A stretch of DNA of 64,000 nt. Origin: Shewanella gelidii. GTDB lineage: Bacteria > Pseudomonadota > Gammaproteobacteria > Enterobacterales > Shewanellaceae. Position numbers and translations under genes: made by a program. A model generated the notes under the pieces. It did no database searches. It was not told the DNA's origin and saw only the letters and a program-made list of their open reading frames with translations. The stretch lies in the NCBI RefSeq assembly GCF_014647855.1, contig NZ_BMPZ01000007.1:1-64000 (forward strand), in the 5' to 3' direction. Shown in pieces: positions 8,698 through 18,244 of the stretch (its first letter is position 1; each line of letters begins with the position of its first letter).

Positions 8698-8713
8698 TGG
8701 CCTTAATTTTGTA
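8698..8713 (+). promoter_or_regulatory. Possible sigma54-type promoter for the kinase-regulator operon
   Basis: TGGCCTTAATTTTGTA has the correct -24 element and spacing, but the -12 element has GT in place of GC. It lies about 100 bases before the kinase start. Autoregulation through sigma54 is known for zraSR; here it is only a suggestion. Confidence 0.35.
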
Positions 8714-8815
8714 TGGAGTTTGATGGGATTGGTCGTTGCAGGAGCATAAGCTGAAGTATACATGCCAATTTTATCGGTATAGCCTGGGTCATTGTTGACG
8801 GAGACGCGTAATTTT

Positions 8816-10600
8816 ATGTCAATTAAGCGATATGTATTTCTAGTGTTTGGGACGTTGATTGTGCTCTTGGGGTTGAGTCAGATTTTTATAGCGCAGTACT
8901 TCAAAGATCAGCTTCAAGCACAATTACAAACTAGTTCTCGTGCTTTATCGCAGGATATTATCGATGTTGTGATTGAGCAGGCAGGGGATTGGCCTGATTT
9001 ATTGGATGATATGCCCCAAGAAGAATTTGAGCGTGTGATTTCGATGCACCCGCCTTCTCAGCCTCAAGTTTCTGGATCTGACCTACCAAACCATGAAGTA
9101 TTAGAAGAAATCCTTAGTGAGCGTCAACATCACGCTTTGGCCCAAGAGTTGGCTGAAGAGCTTTCAATGGTTGACGATGAGATTGCAAAAATGGATGAAA
9201 GTGTCCATGAGCTTGCAACGCAAATTAAAGACATAGGGATTCAATATCGTGCTAATCCGGATATGCAAGCACAAAAAGAGCGAGCGAAACACAAAGCTAA
9301 AGTGGTTGCTTTGATGCAGAAGGAAACCCAAGCCATACAGAAAGAGCGGCAGCAGATTGTTGCGCTCCAAAAGCAAGCGGCCAAGGTGTATGAGCAGCGT
9401 TTAAAAGAAGCTGTGAGAAACATCGAAATTAGAACGGAAGATTGGTTGGATTCCGGTCGAGTGATGATCGTGCAATCTAGGTTCGATACCGCGCCCAAGC
9501 CTATTCCGTCAAAGGTTGTGCAAGAGGGAATTACTGGATTACCTGATGAAAGTAAACGATTGAATATGCATGAGGGGCTAAACCAAGCATCGTATGAGTC
9601 ATTGCACTCACAGGGCTCAACTATACGAGAGCTTCAGCTAGCCAGCAATGATGCGAACAATGGTTTAGAGCAGTTTAGTGAGACGATATTTGTTCTGATC
9701 GGCTTGAGTTGTGTTATCGCTTTGTTTTTAACCTATTGGCTAAGTCATCACGTTAGCCAACCCTTGATACAGCTGCGGCAAGGGCATCAACAATTAGGTT
9801 CTGGTCAATTGGGGATTCAAGTCAAAGAGTCCGGTATTGAGGAGATTAAGCAGATCTTGGCTGGGTTCAATGGGATGAGCCGCCAATTAGCGAGTTTAAG
9901 CGAGAAAACAGCTTTGATGACTCAGCAACAAAACCTAGCTGATATTGGTCAAATAACCCGAGGAATTGCCCATAGTTTACGAAATCCTTTGCATACCCTC
10001 GGTCTTCTTAGTGATCAGCTTTCTCAAGAAGTCGAGCAATCAACCCGTTTTGATTTAGCACAAAAAGTCCAACAGAAAATTGCACATATGGATAAAAGCA
10101 TTCAGGCTTTGCTCACTCTGGCAGCAGGCTCAGTAAGTCGCAGTCAAGCAATTCCTATTCAAGGAGTCATTCAAGATATATTGCTCGAGTTGTCTATTGG
10201 TGGATCGAAGTTAGATGTTACTGGTTTAACAACGCAAGAAGATGAAAATAGTTATCTTGTAATGGGCGCTGAATCTGAAGTTCGTAGTATTCTCCATGCC
10301 GTAATTATTAATGCTGTTGAAGCTTGCGAACAGCGGCCAAGAGTAGCCATTGACCTTCGCCAAGAAGGGCGTACAACGGTTGTCGAGATCACCGATTGGG
10401 GAAAAGGCATTGATGAACAGGTCAGAGGCCATCTGTTTGAGCCCCATGTGACGACCAAAACAGAGGGTTCGGGCATGGGGATATATATTGCAAGTAAGCT
10501 TGTCGAAAGCCACTACGGGGGGGAGATACGTTATCGTGATAACCCTGATGGCGGTACCATTGCGACGGTTACATTTCAAATAGATAAGGCAGGCGAATGA
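8816..10600 (+). CDS. Sensor histidine kinase with long periplasmic coiled coil (ZraS-like role)
   Basis: Counted from the ATG at 8816 this is a 594-residue membrane kinase. The first helix is at about 6-26, a large periplasmic region (27-290) contains a long coiled coil (about 115-200), the second helix is at about 291-311, and a HAMP domain runs to about 361. The phosphoacceptor is H386 in GIAHSLRNPLHT, followed by an ATPase domain with DWGKGID and GSGMGIYIA. It overlaps the sigma54 activator gene by 4 bases (ATGA). A frame from a TTG at 8792 is longer, but GGAG 12 bases before 8816 and the signal-anchor position favour the ATG. The sensor region shares a coiled-coil character with the divergent lipoprotein; the signal is unknown. 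Confidence 0.88.
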   Translation: MSIKRYVFLVFGTLIVLLGLSQIFIAQYFKDQLQAQLQTSSRALSQDIIDVVIEQAGDWPDLLDDMPQEEFERVISMHPPSQPQVSGSDLPNHEVLEEILSERQHHALAQELAEELSMVDDEIAKMDESVHELATQIKDIGIQYRANPDMQAQKERAKHKAKVVALMQKETQAIQKERQQIVALQKQAAKVYEQRLKEAVRNIEIRTEDWLDSGRVMIVQSRFDTAPKPIPSKVVQEGITGLPDESKRLNMHEGLNQASYESLHSQGSTIRELQLASNDANNGLEQFSETIFVLIGLSCVIALFLTYWLSHHVSQPLIQLRQGHQQLGSGQLGIQVKESGIEEIKQILAGFNGMSRQLASLSEKTALMTQQQNLADIGQITRGIAHSLRNPLHTLGLLSDQLSQEVEQSTRFDLAQKVQQKIAHMDKSIQALLTLAAGSVSRSQAIPIQGVIQDILLELSIGGSKLDVTGLTTQEDENSYLVMGAESEVRSILHAVIINAVEACEQRPRVAIDLRQEGRTTVVEITDWGKGIDEQVRGHLFEPHVTTKTEGSGMGIYIASKLVESHYGGEIRYRDNPDGGTIATVTFQIDKAGE

Positions 10601-11946
10601 AGCAAAGTATACGCATTCTCGTGGTTGAGGATGAAAACGATCAACGGCAGCTCATCGCACAGATTTTGAGTGCTCAAGCCTATGAGGTGGAAACGGCCGA
10701 TAGTGTTGAAAAAGCAATTTTAATGATTAAGGAAAGGCCGCCAGAGTTGGTGTTTTCTGATTGGAAGCTTGGTCAACTTTCCGGTATGGATTTGCTGCGG
10801 TATGTTCGTCGAGAACATACCGATATGGGATTTATCATCGCAACAGCCTATGGAACCATTACCCACGCTGTGGATGCTATGCATGCTGGAGCGGATGACT
10901 ATTTAGCCAAACCTTATCAGCGTCAGTCGCTGTTGTTGGCCATAGAGAAAGTCGTCAAGTCTGTCGCGCTCAAAAAACAAAATCAGCAGCTCGTGTCTCA
11001 ACTCTCAGAACAGCAATCACTCATCGGGTTAGTGGGAAAAGCGCCTTGTATGCAAAAGGTTTATCAGCGAGTTCAGCGGGTTAGCTCGACCGATGCTACG
11101 GTGTTAATTGGTGGCGAAAGTGGTACAGGAAAAGAGCTCGCTGCACGTGCGTTGTTTCAATTATCAGAGCGTAAAAATACACCGTTTATCGCGATTAATT
11201 GCGGCGCGATTCCTGAGTCTCTGGCTGAAGCAGAATTATTTGGCGCAGAAAAGGGGGCGTTTACCGGAGCCTCGCAACTCAAGATTGGCAAGTTAGAAGC
11301 TGCAAACGGTGGCACAGTATTTCTTGACGAAATAGGTGAGTTGCCGTTGCTATTGCAAACTAAGCTACTGCGATTTTTACAAGAAGGTGTGATTAGTCGC
11401 TTAGGACAGCAAGGTGAAATTCAATTAGATGTACGCGTCATTGCTGCAACCCATAGGGATCTACAGCAAGAGGTTAAAGCCGGACGATTTAGAGAAGATC
11501 TATATTATCGCTTGAATGTTGTGCCGATTCACATGCCACCGCTTCGCGACCGTCAAGAGGACATTGGTCGGTTAATCGAGCATTTTCTAGTGATGCATAG
11601 TAAGCAATACCGAGCACACCCAGAACCGCTAAGCTCCCATGCGAAGAAAACCCTGCTCGATTATCATTGGCCCGGAAATGTACGAGAATTGGCTAATCGT
11701 ATCGAGCGATTTGTTTTACTTGGTGACGAGCAAGAGTTGATTGAAGAGCTAAACAATCCAGCGCCGTCAACGTCCATCGATGGATTCACTTTGCCTCAAG
11801 AGGGGATTGAGTGGGAATCTTTTGAGAAGCAGTGTTTACAGCAAGCAATGACTCGTAACCAAGGGAATCGAACCCAAGCTGCTAAATTTTTAGGCTTGAG
11901 TTATAAGGCGTTTTTGTATCGGTTAGAGAAATATCAACTGGTATAA
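10597..11946 (+). CDS. Sigma54-dependent response regulator (NtrC/ZraR family)
   Basis: This 449-residue regulator has a receiver domain (1-120, phosphoacceptor D55 in FSDWKLG), an AAA+ sigma54-interaction domain with Walker A GESGTGKE (173-180), the sigma54-contacting GAFTGA loop (220-225) and Walker B VFLDEIG (241-247), and a Fis-type helix-turn-helix at the end (about 415-445). It should activate sigma54 promoters from a distant enhancer when phosphorylated by the kinase encoded just upstream. The best candidate target is the divergent lipoprotein gene. Its 3' end overlaps the convergent exporter gene by 24 bases. Confidence 0.93.
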   Translation: MKQSIRILVVEDENDQRQLIAQILSAQAYEVETADSVEKAILMIKERPPELVFSDWKLGQLSGMDLLRYVRREHTDMGFIIATAYGTITHAVDAMHAGADDYLAKPYQRQSLLLAIEKVVKSVALKKQNQQLVSQLSEQQSLIGLVGKAPCMQKVYQRVQRVSSTDATVLIGGESGTGKELAARALFQLSERKNTPFIAINCGAIPESLAEAELFGAEKGAFTGASQLKIGKLEAANGGTVFLDEIGELPLLLQTKLLRFLQEGVISRLGQQGEIQLDVRVIAATHRDLQQEVKAGRFREDLYYRLNVVPIHMPPLRDRQEDIGRLIEHFLVMHSKQYRAHPEPLSSHAKKTLLDYHWPGNVRELANRIERFVLLGDEQELIEELNNPAPSTSIDGFTLPQEGIEWESFEKQCLQQAMTRNQGNRTQAAKFLGLSYKAFLYRLEKYQLV

Positions 11947-12558
11947 GATTAGTGATGACACGCTAATAAAAACAAACCCGATGAGGCCGTTAACGAGCCG
12001 ATTGAACTGCTGGAATTTGCGTTGCATTTTAGGTTTAGACAATAGGATTGCAAGTAAGCCAAACCAGGCAGTAGACAGCGTAAATAGCAGGGCTGCAGCA
12101 GCAATTCGTGTATTAAAGCTGATACTCGGCGTCATTAATGTTGAGAACAAGGTAATAAAAAATACCAAAGCTTTAGGGTTGAGCAGATTGGTCAATAATC
12201 CTCGATTAAAGCCTGATATGGCGCTGATAGCAGGGCTGGTTTCGTCCAAAGTTGAAGTGCCTTCTTGTATCCGAAAAGCACTTTTGAGCGCGCCAATTCC
12301 CATCCAACCTAGGTAACTCGCACCGCAGAGTTGCACTATGGTATACAAAACCGGAGAGCTATGTATCAGTAGGCTTACACCAGTGAGACTTAAAATGGTA
12401 TGGACTAAAATAGCAATGGCAATGCCAAGAGCAGCTGCTAATGCGGTTTGTCGAGTTTGCTGAGAGGCAATTTTGACCATCAACGCGAAATCGGGTCCTG
12501 GACTTATTAATGCAAGGCTATGGATCATGCCGATGGTTGCGAGTAATTGCCAATCCAT
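11923..12558 (-). CDS. LysE/RhtB family amino-acid exporter
   Basis: This 211-residue protein has about six membrane helices and the RhtB signature near the N-terminus (SPGPDFALMVKIA, about 19-31). GASYLGWMGIGAL and the LLTNLLNPKALVFF stretch (about 120-133) are also typical. Members export amino acids such as homoserine, threonine, leucine or cysteine; the substrate cannot be read from sequence. The stop lies inside the last codons of the convergent sigma54 regulator gene (24-bp tail-to-tail overlap), so the two transcripts are antisense at their ends. Confidence 0.9.
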   Translation of the reverse strand: MDWQLLATIGMIHSLALISPGPDFALMVKIASQQTRQTALAAALGIAIAILVHTILSLTGVSLLIHSSPVLYTIVQLCGASYLGWMGIGALKSAFRIQEGTSTLDETSPAISAISGFNRGLLTNLLNPKALVFFITLFSTLMTPSISFNTRIAAAALLFTLSTAWFGLLAILLSKPKMQRKFQQFNRLVNGLIGFVFISVSSLILYQLIFL

Positions 12559-12809
12559 TAAAAATCCCTAAGAGTTGTTGTGATGAATCAATTTGAGGTG
12601 ATTAACCTTTCCCGTCAGGTCGATTTTTTAGATATCTGTTTGAGCGGAAATATGTGAAGCGGCAGTATTGTATGGCTTTTTTAATTCATCAAGCTAGCAA
12701 ATTTTGTGACGACCTCAATTTGCGCTGTTCCTAATTGGGCATAAATGCTAAATTTGCTGACAGATTTTTTGATCATAAAGTGCCACATTGCACAGAGCGG
12801 AGACTAGCT

Positions 12810-13640
12810 GTGAAAGGACAAATTCTACGGGAAATGAAGGTACTTAAGGCCATTGAGCCTGAGTATGAAGTACAACGACGCGTGGCTTTTCTCAAAGCCA
12901 AGTTGAAAGAGGCGCAATCAAGTGCTTTAGTGCTGGGCATTAGTGGTGGTGTTGACTCTTCACTGGCAGGGCGCCTGTGCCAGCTTGCTGTTGATGAATT
13001 AAATCAGGAGTTAAATGCGACTCAATACCAATTTATAGCAGTGCGTCTTCCCTATGATGTGCAAAAAGATGAGGATGAAGCCCAGTTGTCTTGTCAGTTC
13101 ATTCAACCGTCAAAGCAAGTCACAGTTAATATTGCTGACGGCGTGAACGGTATTCATCAAGAAACACTGAATGCATTGCAAGCTGCTGGCTTTGACAGTG
13201 CCGCCGCTGATAAAACGGATTTTGTAAAAGGTAATGTGAAAGCAAGAATGCGTATGGTTGCCCAATATGAAATTGCTGGTTTTGCCGGTGGACTCGTTGT
13301 TGGAACCGATCATAGTGCAGAAAATATCACAGGTTTTTATACCAAGTTTGGTGATGGTGCCTGCGATCTCGCGCCTTTGTTTGGATTGAGTAAGCGCCAG
13401 GTGCGCCAGCTTGCTTCCTATTTAGGGGCGCCAGATGTGTTAGTGAACAAAGCACCCACAGCTGATTTGGAAGAAGAGCAGCCGCAACTCGCTGATGAAG
13501 TGGCTTTAGGGCTATCCTATGATCAAATCGATGACTTCTTAGAAGGTAAAGAGGTGACTGAAGCCGTTGAAAGCAAGCTGATTGGTATATACAAGCGTAC
13601 GCAGCACAAGCGCCAAGCCATTCCAACGATTTATGACTAA
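12810..13640 (+). CDS. nadE: NH3-dependent NAD+ synthetase
   Basis: The enzyme makes NAD+ from deamido-NAD+, ATP and ammonia, the last step of NAD synthesis. The PP-loop signature [10 protein letters not shown] is near residues 43-52, and [27 protein letters not shown] (shown here by its core GTDHSAEN) forms the substrate region. A longer frame begins at a TTG at 12735, but the GTG at 12810 has a strong ribosome binding site (GCGGAG, 7 bases away) and gives 276 residues, as in the E. coli enzyme (275). There is no glutaminase domain. A terminator follows at 13692. Confidence 0.94.
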   Translation: MKGQILREMKVLKAIEPEYEVQRRVAFLKAKLKEAQSSALVLGISGGVDSSLAGRLCQLAVDELNQELNATQYQFIAVRLPYDVQKDEDEAQLSCQFIQPSKQVTVNIADGVNGIHQETLNALQAAGFDSAAADKTDFVKGNVKARMRMVAQYEIAGFAGGLVVGTDHSAENITGFYTKFGDGACDLAPLFGLSKRQVRQLASYLGAPDVLVNKAPTADLEEEQPQLADEVALGLSYDQIDDFLEGKEVTEAVESKLIGIYKRTQHKRQAIPTIYD

Positions 13641-13691
13641 GCTTGTAGCGCTCTCTGTTTGCTCAGCATTGCAGTTTAAAGACTGACTCCT

Positions 13692-13718
13692 AAAAGCAGC
13701 CAATCGGCTGCTTTTTTC
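13692..13718 (+). terminator. Terminator after nadE
   Basis: The stem AAGCAGCC / GGCTGCTT with loop AATC is followed by six T. Confidence 0.88.
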
Positions 13719-13780
13719 ATGTTGGTGAGGTTTATATGAGCCGTGGGTAGCGCTATTTTCGAGTTGAGTTATATATGAAT

Positions 13781-14290
13781 TCATTTTAGATGGATGATTT
13801 GGCGGATCTGTTCCACCAAAACATTGGGGAGTTGCCTGTAGTCCAAATATGGAGTAAGGATAACTTGCTCCTTGACTACGATTTGTTTGGGTTGATGAGC
13901 GCTTGAAACCCCAAGCATTTTTGCGGCTTGTATACCACAAACAATATGCCACTTTGCGTGCGGATTAAGCTGCGTTGCACCGAATTGAACTTGTTCCCGT
14001 TGTACCGTAAAAAGCTGCGTGCGGTAGTTTCGCCATTGAAGATTTGGTGCAGATATTTTTGCAATGAGCACTAAAATCTTTCGCCAATGATTGCCATTTA
14101 AGTCGATTAAAGCTTGTTGCCAGGTATTCGAGTTTTGCGTGCTGTTGAGTTCAGTATATGTTGGAAATAGAGGCGGCTTGGGCAAATAAAAGCAGATTTG
14201 GCTACGAGGATTGCCAATGGTCTGCATTGACTGCAGCGTCACTGTGGTTGTGTCTTGAATCTCGTTTGAACCGTCGAAAAGCGTATGCAT
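13781..14290 (-). CDS. Hypothetical protein coupled to a diguanylate cyclase gene
   Basis: This 169-residue soluble protein is not recognised with certainty. It has no signal peptide or membrane helix. Its ATG follows directly on the TAA of the diguanylate cyclase gene (TAAATG), so translation is likely coupled and both are in one transcript. Motifs that stand out are FYLPKPPLFPTY, the tryptophan-rich NGNHWRKIL and WHIVCGIQAAKMLG. It could be a conserved DUF protein of marine gammaproteobacteria; a link to cyclic di-GMP is suggested only by position. Confidence 0.75.
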   Translation of the reverse strand: MHTLFDGSNEIQDTTTVTLQSMQTIGNPRSQICFYLPKPPLFPTYTELNSTQNSNTWQQALIDLNGNHWRKILVLIAKISAPNLQWRNYRTQLFTVQREQVQFGATQLNPHAKWHIVCGIQAAKMLGVSSAHQPKQIVVKEQVILTPYLDYRQLPNVLVEQIRQIIHLK

Positions 14291-16531
14291 TTAGACTTGC
14301 TGCTGGTTTGGGTAGGTAAGTGCTTCGTCATAAGAGATAAGCACTTGGTTTCGTCCGTTTGTTTTTGCTTGATATAAGTTAGTGTCTGAATGCTTAATCC
14401 ACTTTTCAAGCAAGTGGCTATAGCTGGCATGAGCCACAAAAGCACCGATGCTCGTTTTAATATGGAAGTGGTTCGCTTCGGTTGGATGTTTGATTTCAAG
14501 GTCGGCCAAATCCCTACGGAAAGCATTTAAATGCTCTGCAGTTTGCGCTGGGTTACATAGTGGCAAAATCAAAAGAAACTCTTCTCCACCGTATCGTGCC
14601 ACGATGTCACTTTCACGTTGGAAATGCTTTGTTAATAACTGTGCGACGGCCTTTAAGCATTCGTCGCCGGCTAAATGGCCATAGGTGTCATTTACTCGTT
14701 TGAAGTGGTCTAAATCTAACAAAGCCACAGTAATAGGTTCGTGGCTACGCTCACAAAGTTCTTGAACGGTTTCAAATCGAGTTTCGGCATAGCGTCGATT
14801 GTAAAGGCCGGTCAGCGAGTCTTTCTCGGCTAAATCTTTAAGTCGGATGTTTGCATCTTCAAGTTCTTGAGTACGTTGTGCCACCGTCTGTTCAAGCTCA
14901 TTTTTATGTTTAAGTAATTGTGCTTGCGAACTCTTCAGCCTTAGGAATAGCTTGTAGACTTCTCTCGGGGCAAAATGATCAAGCAGAAAAACATCATTTG
15001 AATTACTTTTGATCTGCGTGAAATTATTCGCTATCAACTCTAAAGGCTTGGTTAAGCGTTTGCTGGTGGTTTTTGCGATAAACATAGCAATAATGGTTGA
15101 TAGCAACAAAAATGCAAATGTAATTTTAAACTGTGCTTCAACAGAACGAATGATGGGGGCAAAGCTTTCCAGGATATATAAATTCCAGCCATTGTTCATT
15201 TGATATTTTGAGTAAATATATTCAGGGCTGCTATTTGAAAGATCGTGCAAATTCATCAAGTTCATATCAGTGCGATAGATTTGATTACTCATTTTTGAAT
15301 ATTGGAAACTTGAGAGCGTTGGCAAAGCTAGAGGGGCAGAAGCATAAATAACACGCTGATTATCATCCACAAGTAACACATATTGCGCGATTTCAAATGC
15401 TTGGTTATTGGCAAAGCCTGTAAAGTTAGAGAGCTCAAGAGATCCCTGTAAAACCGCAACTGGTACATCGGGCTGAGTGGGCGTATGAACGGGCGAAGAA
15501 ATCGCGATCATGGCTTTAGGGTGTGTGCCGATACCTTCAAATGCAGGGGAAGAATACTTTTTATTTTGATGTAACGCCTGTTGAAAATACGGCGAGTCTT
15601 TAACGTTAATGACGTCTTTTTCAGCGCCTTGAATCGACATCTCTTGGGTGTCTTCCGCATTTTTTGATTGCAAAATAGAATGCGTTATATCGCCATGCTT
15701 ATTGGCTATATTTAACGTGGTAAAGTTTGGATAATGTTGACTTAGCCTTTTTAGAATCGTTTGCTGTTCAGCGGGAGAGTCGATAACTCGGCCGAGCCAA
15801 TGTGCAGCGTGTTCGATGGCGGTTTGGTTTTGTTTTAGGAAGTTCTCCGTCGCCTTTCCTTGTTGAATCGTCATATCGTGTATATGTTTTTGCAGTAACA
15901 CTTGTCGGTCTTGCACTGAGTTGTGGTTAAACACAAGTGCAGAAACCAATAAGGACAAAGTCACAATGATGGTGAAAACATAAGTTAATTGTTCACTAAA
16001 CCTGCGTCGTTTTCGATCTTGAGTAATTCGATACTGATTCCAAAAACGGCTAGTCATGATGATGACGATAGAACCGATACAGGTATATATCAGGCCATTG
16101 ATCATGTGTTTTAAAAAGATAAACGGCAAACTGCTATCAGGGAGTTCGTAAAAGAGCTTCGCCCAGATATAGAACAAAGGAGTGCCTGCAATCAGCCAGT
16201 AGAAAAAATTTGCATAGAGTGCATAAAGACCATATCGAACAGCGAACCCAAGCCAAATTGCTTCAGCTGAATAGACAAGCAATGCATGGGCACCATTGTG
16301 AGAAAATATAAGGCTGAGAGAACCCAATGCTGCAGCGATAAGCCCATACCAAGGGCCAAGCAAAATCGTGACAATGATAACGGCAACATTGCCAAGAATA
16401 AGTTGTAAATTGGCGACAAGAGGAATGGGAAAGGCGTTGGCAATCATTGCGATAAAGCCAAGGATTATGGTGAACATCAGGTGCTTGGTATTCAATTTAT
16501 CTTCGATCAATACCCACAGCTTGCTATCCAT
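14291..16531 (-). CDS. Membrane-bound diguanylate cyclase (GGDEF) with extracytoplasmic sensor
   Basis: This 746-residue protein begins with an integral membrane sensor of about five to six helices (roughly 15-165), then another helix near 185-205, a periplasmic dCache-like domain (about 210-465, with repeated beta motifs), a further helix near 470-490, a HAMP-like linker and coiled coil (EQTVAQRTQELEDAN region), and a GGDEF domain. The catalytic motif is RYGGEEF (646-652), an active form. It should make cyclic di-GMP from two GTP in answer to an external signal. No inhibitory RxxD site is evident directly before the motif. It heads a two-gene operon. Confidence 0.92.
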   Translation of the reverse strand: MDSKLWVLIEDKLNTKHLMFTIILGFIAMIANAFPIPLVANLQLILGNVAVIIVTILLGPWYGLIAAALGSLSLIFSHNGAHALLVYSAEAIWLGFAVRYGLYALYANFFYWLIAGTPLFYIWAKLFYELPDSSLPFIFLKHMINGLIYTCIGSIVIIMTSRFWNQYRITQDRKRRRFSEQLTYVFTIIVTLSLLVSALVFNHNSVQDRQVLLQKHIHDMTIQQGKATENFLKQNQTAIEHAAHWLGRVIDSPAEQQTILKRLSQHYPNFTTLNIANKHGDITHSILQSKNAEDTQEMSIQGAEKDVINVKDSPYFQQALHQNKKYSSPAFEGIGTHPKAMIAISSPVHTPTQPDVPVAVLQGSLELSNFTGFANNQAFEIAQYVLLVDDNQRVIYASAPLALPTLSSFQYSKMSNQIYRTDMNLMNLHDLSNSSPEYIYSKYQMNNGWNLYILESFAPIIRSVEAQFKITFAFLLLSTIIAMFIAKTTSKRLTKPLELIANNFTQIKSNSNDVFLLDHFAPREVYKLFLRLKSSQAQLLKHKNELEQTVAQRTQELEDANIRLKDLAEKDSLTGLYNRRYAETRFETVQELCERSHEPITVALLDLDHFKRVNDTYGHLAGDECLKAVAQLLTKHFQRESDIVARYGGEEFLLILPLCNPAQTAEHLNAFRRDLADLEIKHPTEANHFHIKTSIGAFVAHASYSHLLEKWIKHSDTNLYQAKTNGRNQVLISYDEALTYPNQQQV

Positions 16532-16920
16532 GTACCGCCATCCATATTAAGGTTGGCTCATGTTAAAGCCTGTATGACCAGATCTCAAGAATTGTTTGAA
16601 TTTTGAGTTGAATCACATTGGGTTACAGATTTTCAAATTTAGAACAACACAAGCTGACAAAAACTTGCTAGGTAAAACTTTTGGCTTAGGCTTATGCTGA
16701 ATTATGGCAGTTAAAATGAAGCATCTTTCCTTTATGACTATCCCCCGAGTTTCTTTTGTGAGTATCAATGACGCGCTTGAATTGAACATTCATTTTTTCT
16801 CAATCATTAACTCTTGTTTAGGTTTGACGTTATAGCTCTCCAAGCCTTGCAAGCGACTGACATCTTGTTACTGTGATTCAAGTTAGCTCAATTGTTCGGG
16901 CATAATTCATGGAGGTTGAA
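16532..16920. other. Intergenic region without a recognised gene
   Basis: This AT-rich gap between divergent genes must hold the promoters of the diguanylate cyclase (minus) and of the small gene at 16921 (plus). I see no tRNA, terminator or convincing structured element in it. Confidence 0.5.
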
Positions 16921-17172
16921 ATGGAACTCGCAGGGAAGAGTAAACGCATCAAAAGTACGACAATTGCTGAGAATCGTACCTATAACATCTATTTTAAGTC
17001 AGGCAACCACATCAAAATCGAACTGAGTAATCGCCAGCGGTGCTTTACGACTGCTTATCGTGAGTATATCGAGGGCGGAAGCTCTGAGGGCGTCGTACAA
17101 GAATGCTGGCCAGAGTCGGGTCGTTTAGCTATAAAATGGAGTGAGGTTGAAGCAATACACGAGGTTTACTGA
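16921..17172 (+). CDS. Hypothetical small protein
   Basis: This protein of 83 residues (MELAGKSKRIKST start) is not recognised. It is soluble and rich in charged and aromatic residues, and reads like a compact beta-rich fold. An ATG 12 bases earlier (16909) is possible, but GGAGG lies just 5 bases before the ATG at 16921 and would be inside the longer frame. A terminator follows 42 bases after the stop, so it is probably a single-gene transcript. Confidence 0.7.
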   Translation: MELAGKSKRIKSTTIAENRTYNIYFKSGNHIKIELSNRQRCFTTAYREYIEGGSSEGVVQECWPESGRLAIKWSEVEAIHEVY

Positions 17173-17214
17173 TTGCGTTAGACACAAGATAAGTCAATAA
17201 ACCCGATGAAAATA

Positions 17215-17248
17215 GGGCTACTGATCAGTAACCGTAGCCCGTTTTTTT
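17215..17248 (+). terminator. Terminator after the small gene
   Basis: GGGCTAC and GTAGCCC pair around a 12-base region that contains the palindrome ACTGATCAGT, followed by GTTTTTTT. It separates this gene from the convergent HlyD gene. Confidence 0.85.
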
Positions 17249-17250
17249 GC

Positions 17251-18240
17251 TTACAATGCGTTGAGGTAGGACTTATAGGAATTAAGTCGTACCGTTGCCG
17301 CGCCAATGACATCGATGAAGCTAAAGAATGAGTGCGGTTTATTGGCCGCAATCCAAGCGGAGCCGGTTGCACCGATAGGAATCGTTTTCCCCTCAGGCTC
17401 CATGATTTCTAACACAACTGTTCGGCCGTGACTGCTCGTATTTGCCGCGACATGTTGCCTGACACTTTGTGGCCCTTGCAGGGGTGAAATTGAAGATTCT
17501 CCCGTCCCCGCCGTTACACTGTGAACCTTGGCTCTAAAAATTTCGCCCGGATAGGCATCGACGTAAAACTCAGCAAATTGACCTGGTTCAATATATCGAT
17601 AGGTTTGATCTGGAATTCGCATTTCCATAAACTTTCTAGACGTATCATAGATATGCATATTACCTATCCGGCTACCATCTGCGACATTAACTAGAGCAAC
17701 CTGACCATCAAAAGGCGCACGTATTGTTTTTCGTGCTTGTTCGAACTCTGTTTGTTGTAAATCAGCTCGCAACGATTCTAACGAAGCTTTCGCAATACGC
17801 ATTTGCGATTGGAAGTACTCAATATCACGCTCGTTAAAAATCTCTGGAGAGATCTTAGAGCGTGCAATGTCGCGCTTATACTGGGCTATCGTCTCTTGTT
17901 GCTGAATAATCGCTGCTTCAATTTTCTGTACGTTGGCTTGTGAACTCGTATCGACTAGGGTGTAAATGATGTCGCCTTTTTCTACTTTTTGGTTGTGTTC
18001 CACATAAATGTGATCAATTTGTTCTTGAAATAGCGGTGATAACACTGAATGGGGCGCCTTCACTGTTGAAGAGTAGGTTAAATCAACAGGGGCCCATAGT
18101 CGTGACATAATGCCTAAAATGACGAGAATAAAGGCACCGGTTGAAATAATCCAAAATGCGCTTTTTAGTGTCCAACGGATCACTCCGGTCGAGACTAAAA
18201 TCCACATAATTAAAATATAGGGGATCATGACTTCTTTCAT
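17251..18240 (-). CDS. HlyD/EmrA-family membrane fusion protein
   Basis: This 329-residue protein has two N-terminal membrane helices (about 5-22 and 28-48), then a biotinyl-lipoyl-like half motif (PLFQEQIDHIYVEHNQKVEKGD, core IYVEHNQKVEKGD), a coiled-coil hairpin (about 98-170) and the second half motif (IRAPFDGQVALVNVADGS), then a beta-barrel domain. This is the layout of YibH/EmrA-type adaptor proteins that link an inner-membrane pump to the outer membrane. No pump gene lies next to it; the upstream partner is a small membrane protein 4 bases away. The cargo is unknown. Confidence 0.85.
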   Translation of the reverse strand: MKEVMIPYILIMWILVSTGVIRWTLKSAFWIISTGAFILVILGIMSRLWAPVDLTYSSTVKAPHSVLSPLFQEQIDHIYVEHNQKVEKGDIIYTLVDTSSQANVQKIEAAIIQQQETIAQYKRDIARSKISPEIFNERDIEYFQSQMRIAKASLESLRADLQQTEFEQARKTIRAPFDGQVALVNVADGSRIGNMHIYDTSRKFMEMRIPDQTYRYIEPGQFAEFYVDAYPGEIFRAKVHSVTAGTGESSISPLQGPQSVRQHVAANTSSHGRTVVLEIMEPEGKTIPIGATGSAWIAANKPHSFFSFIDVIGAATVRLNSYKSYLNAL

Positions 18241-18244
18241 GGGA

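Noticed and set aside
13327-13952. Minus-strand frames opposite the end of nadE and beyond
   Set aside because: They are shadows of nadE or of the gene at 13781, without start signals or domain content.
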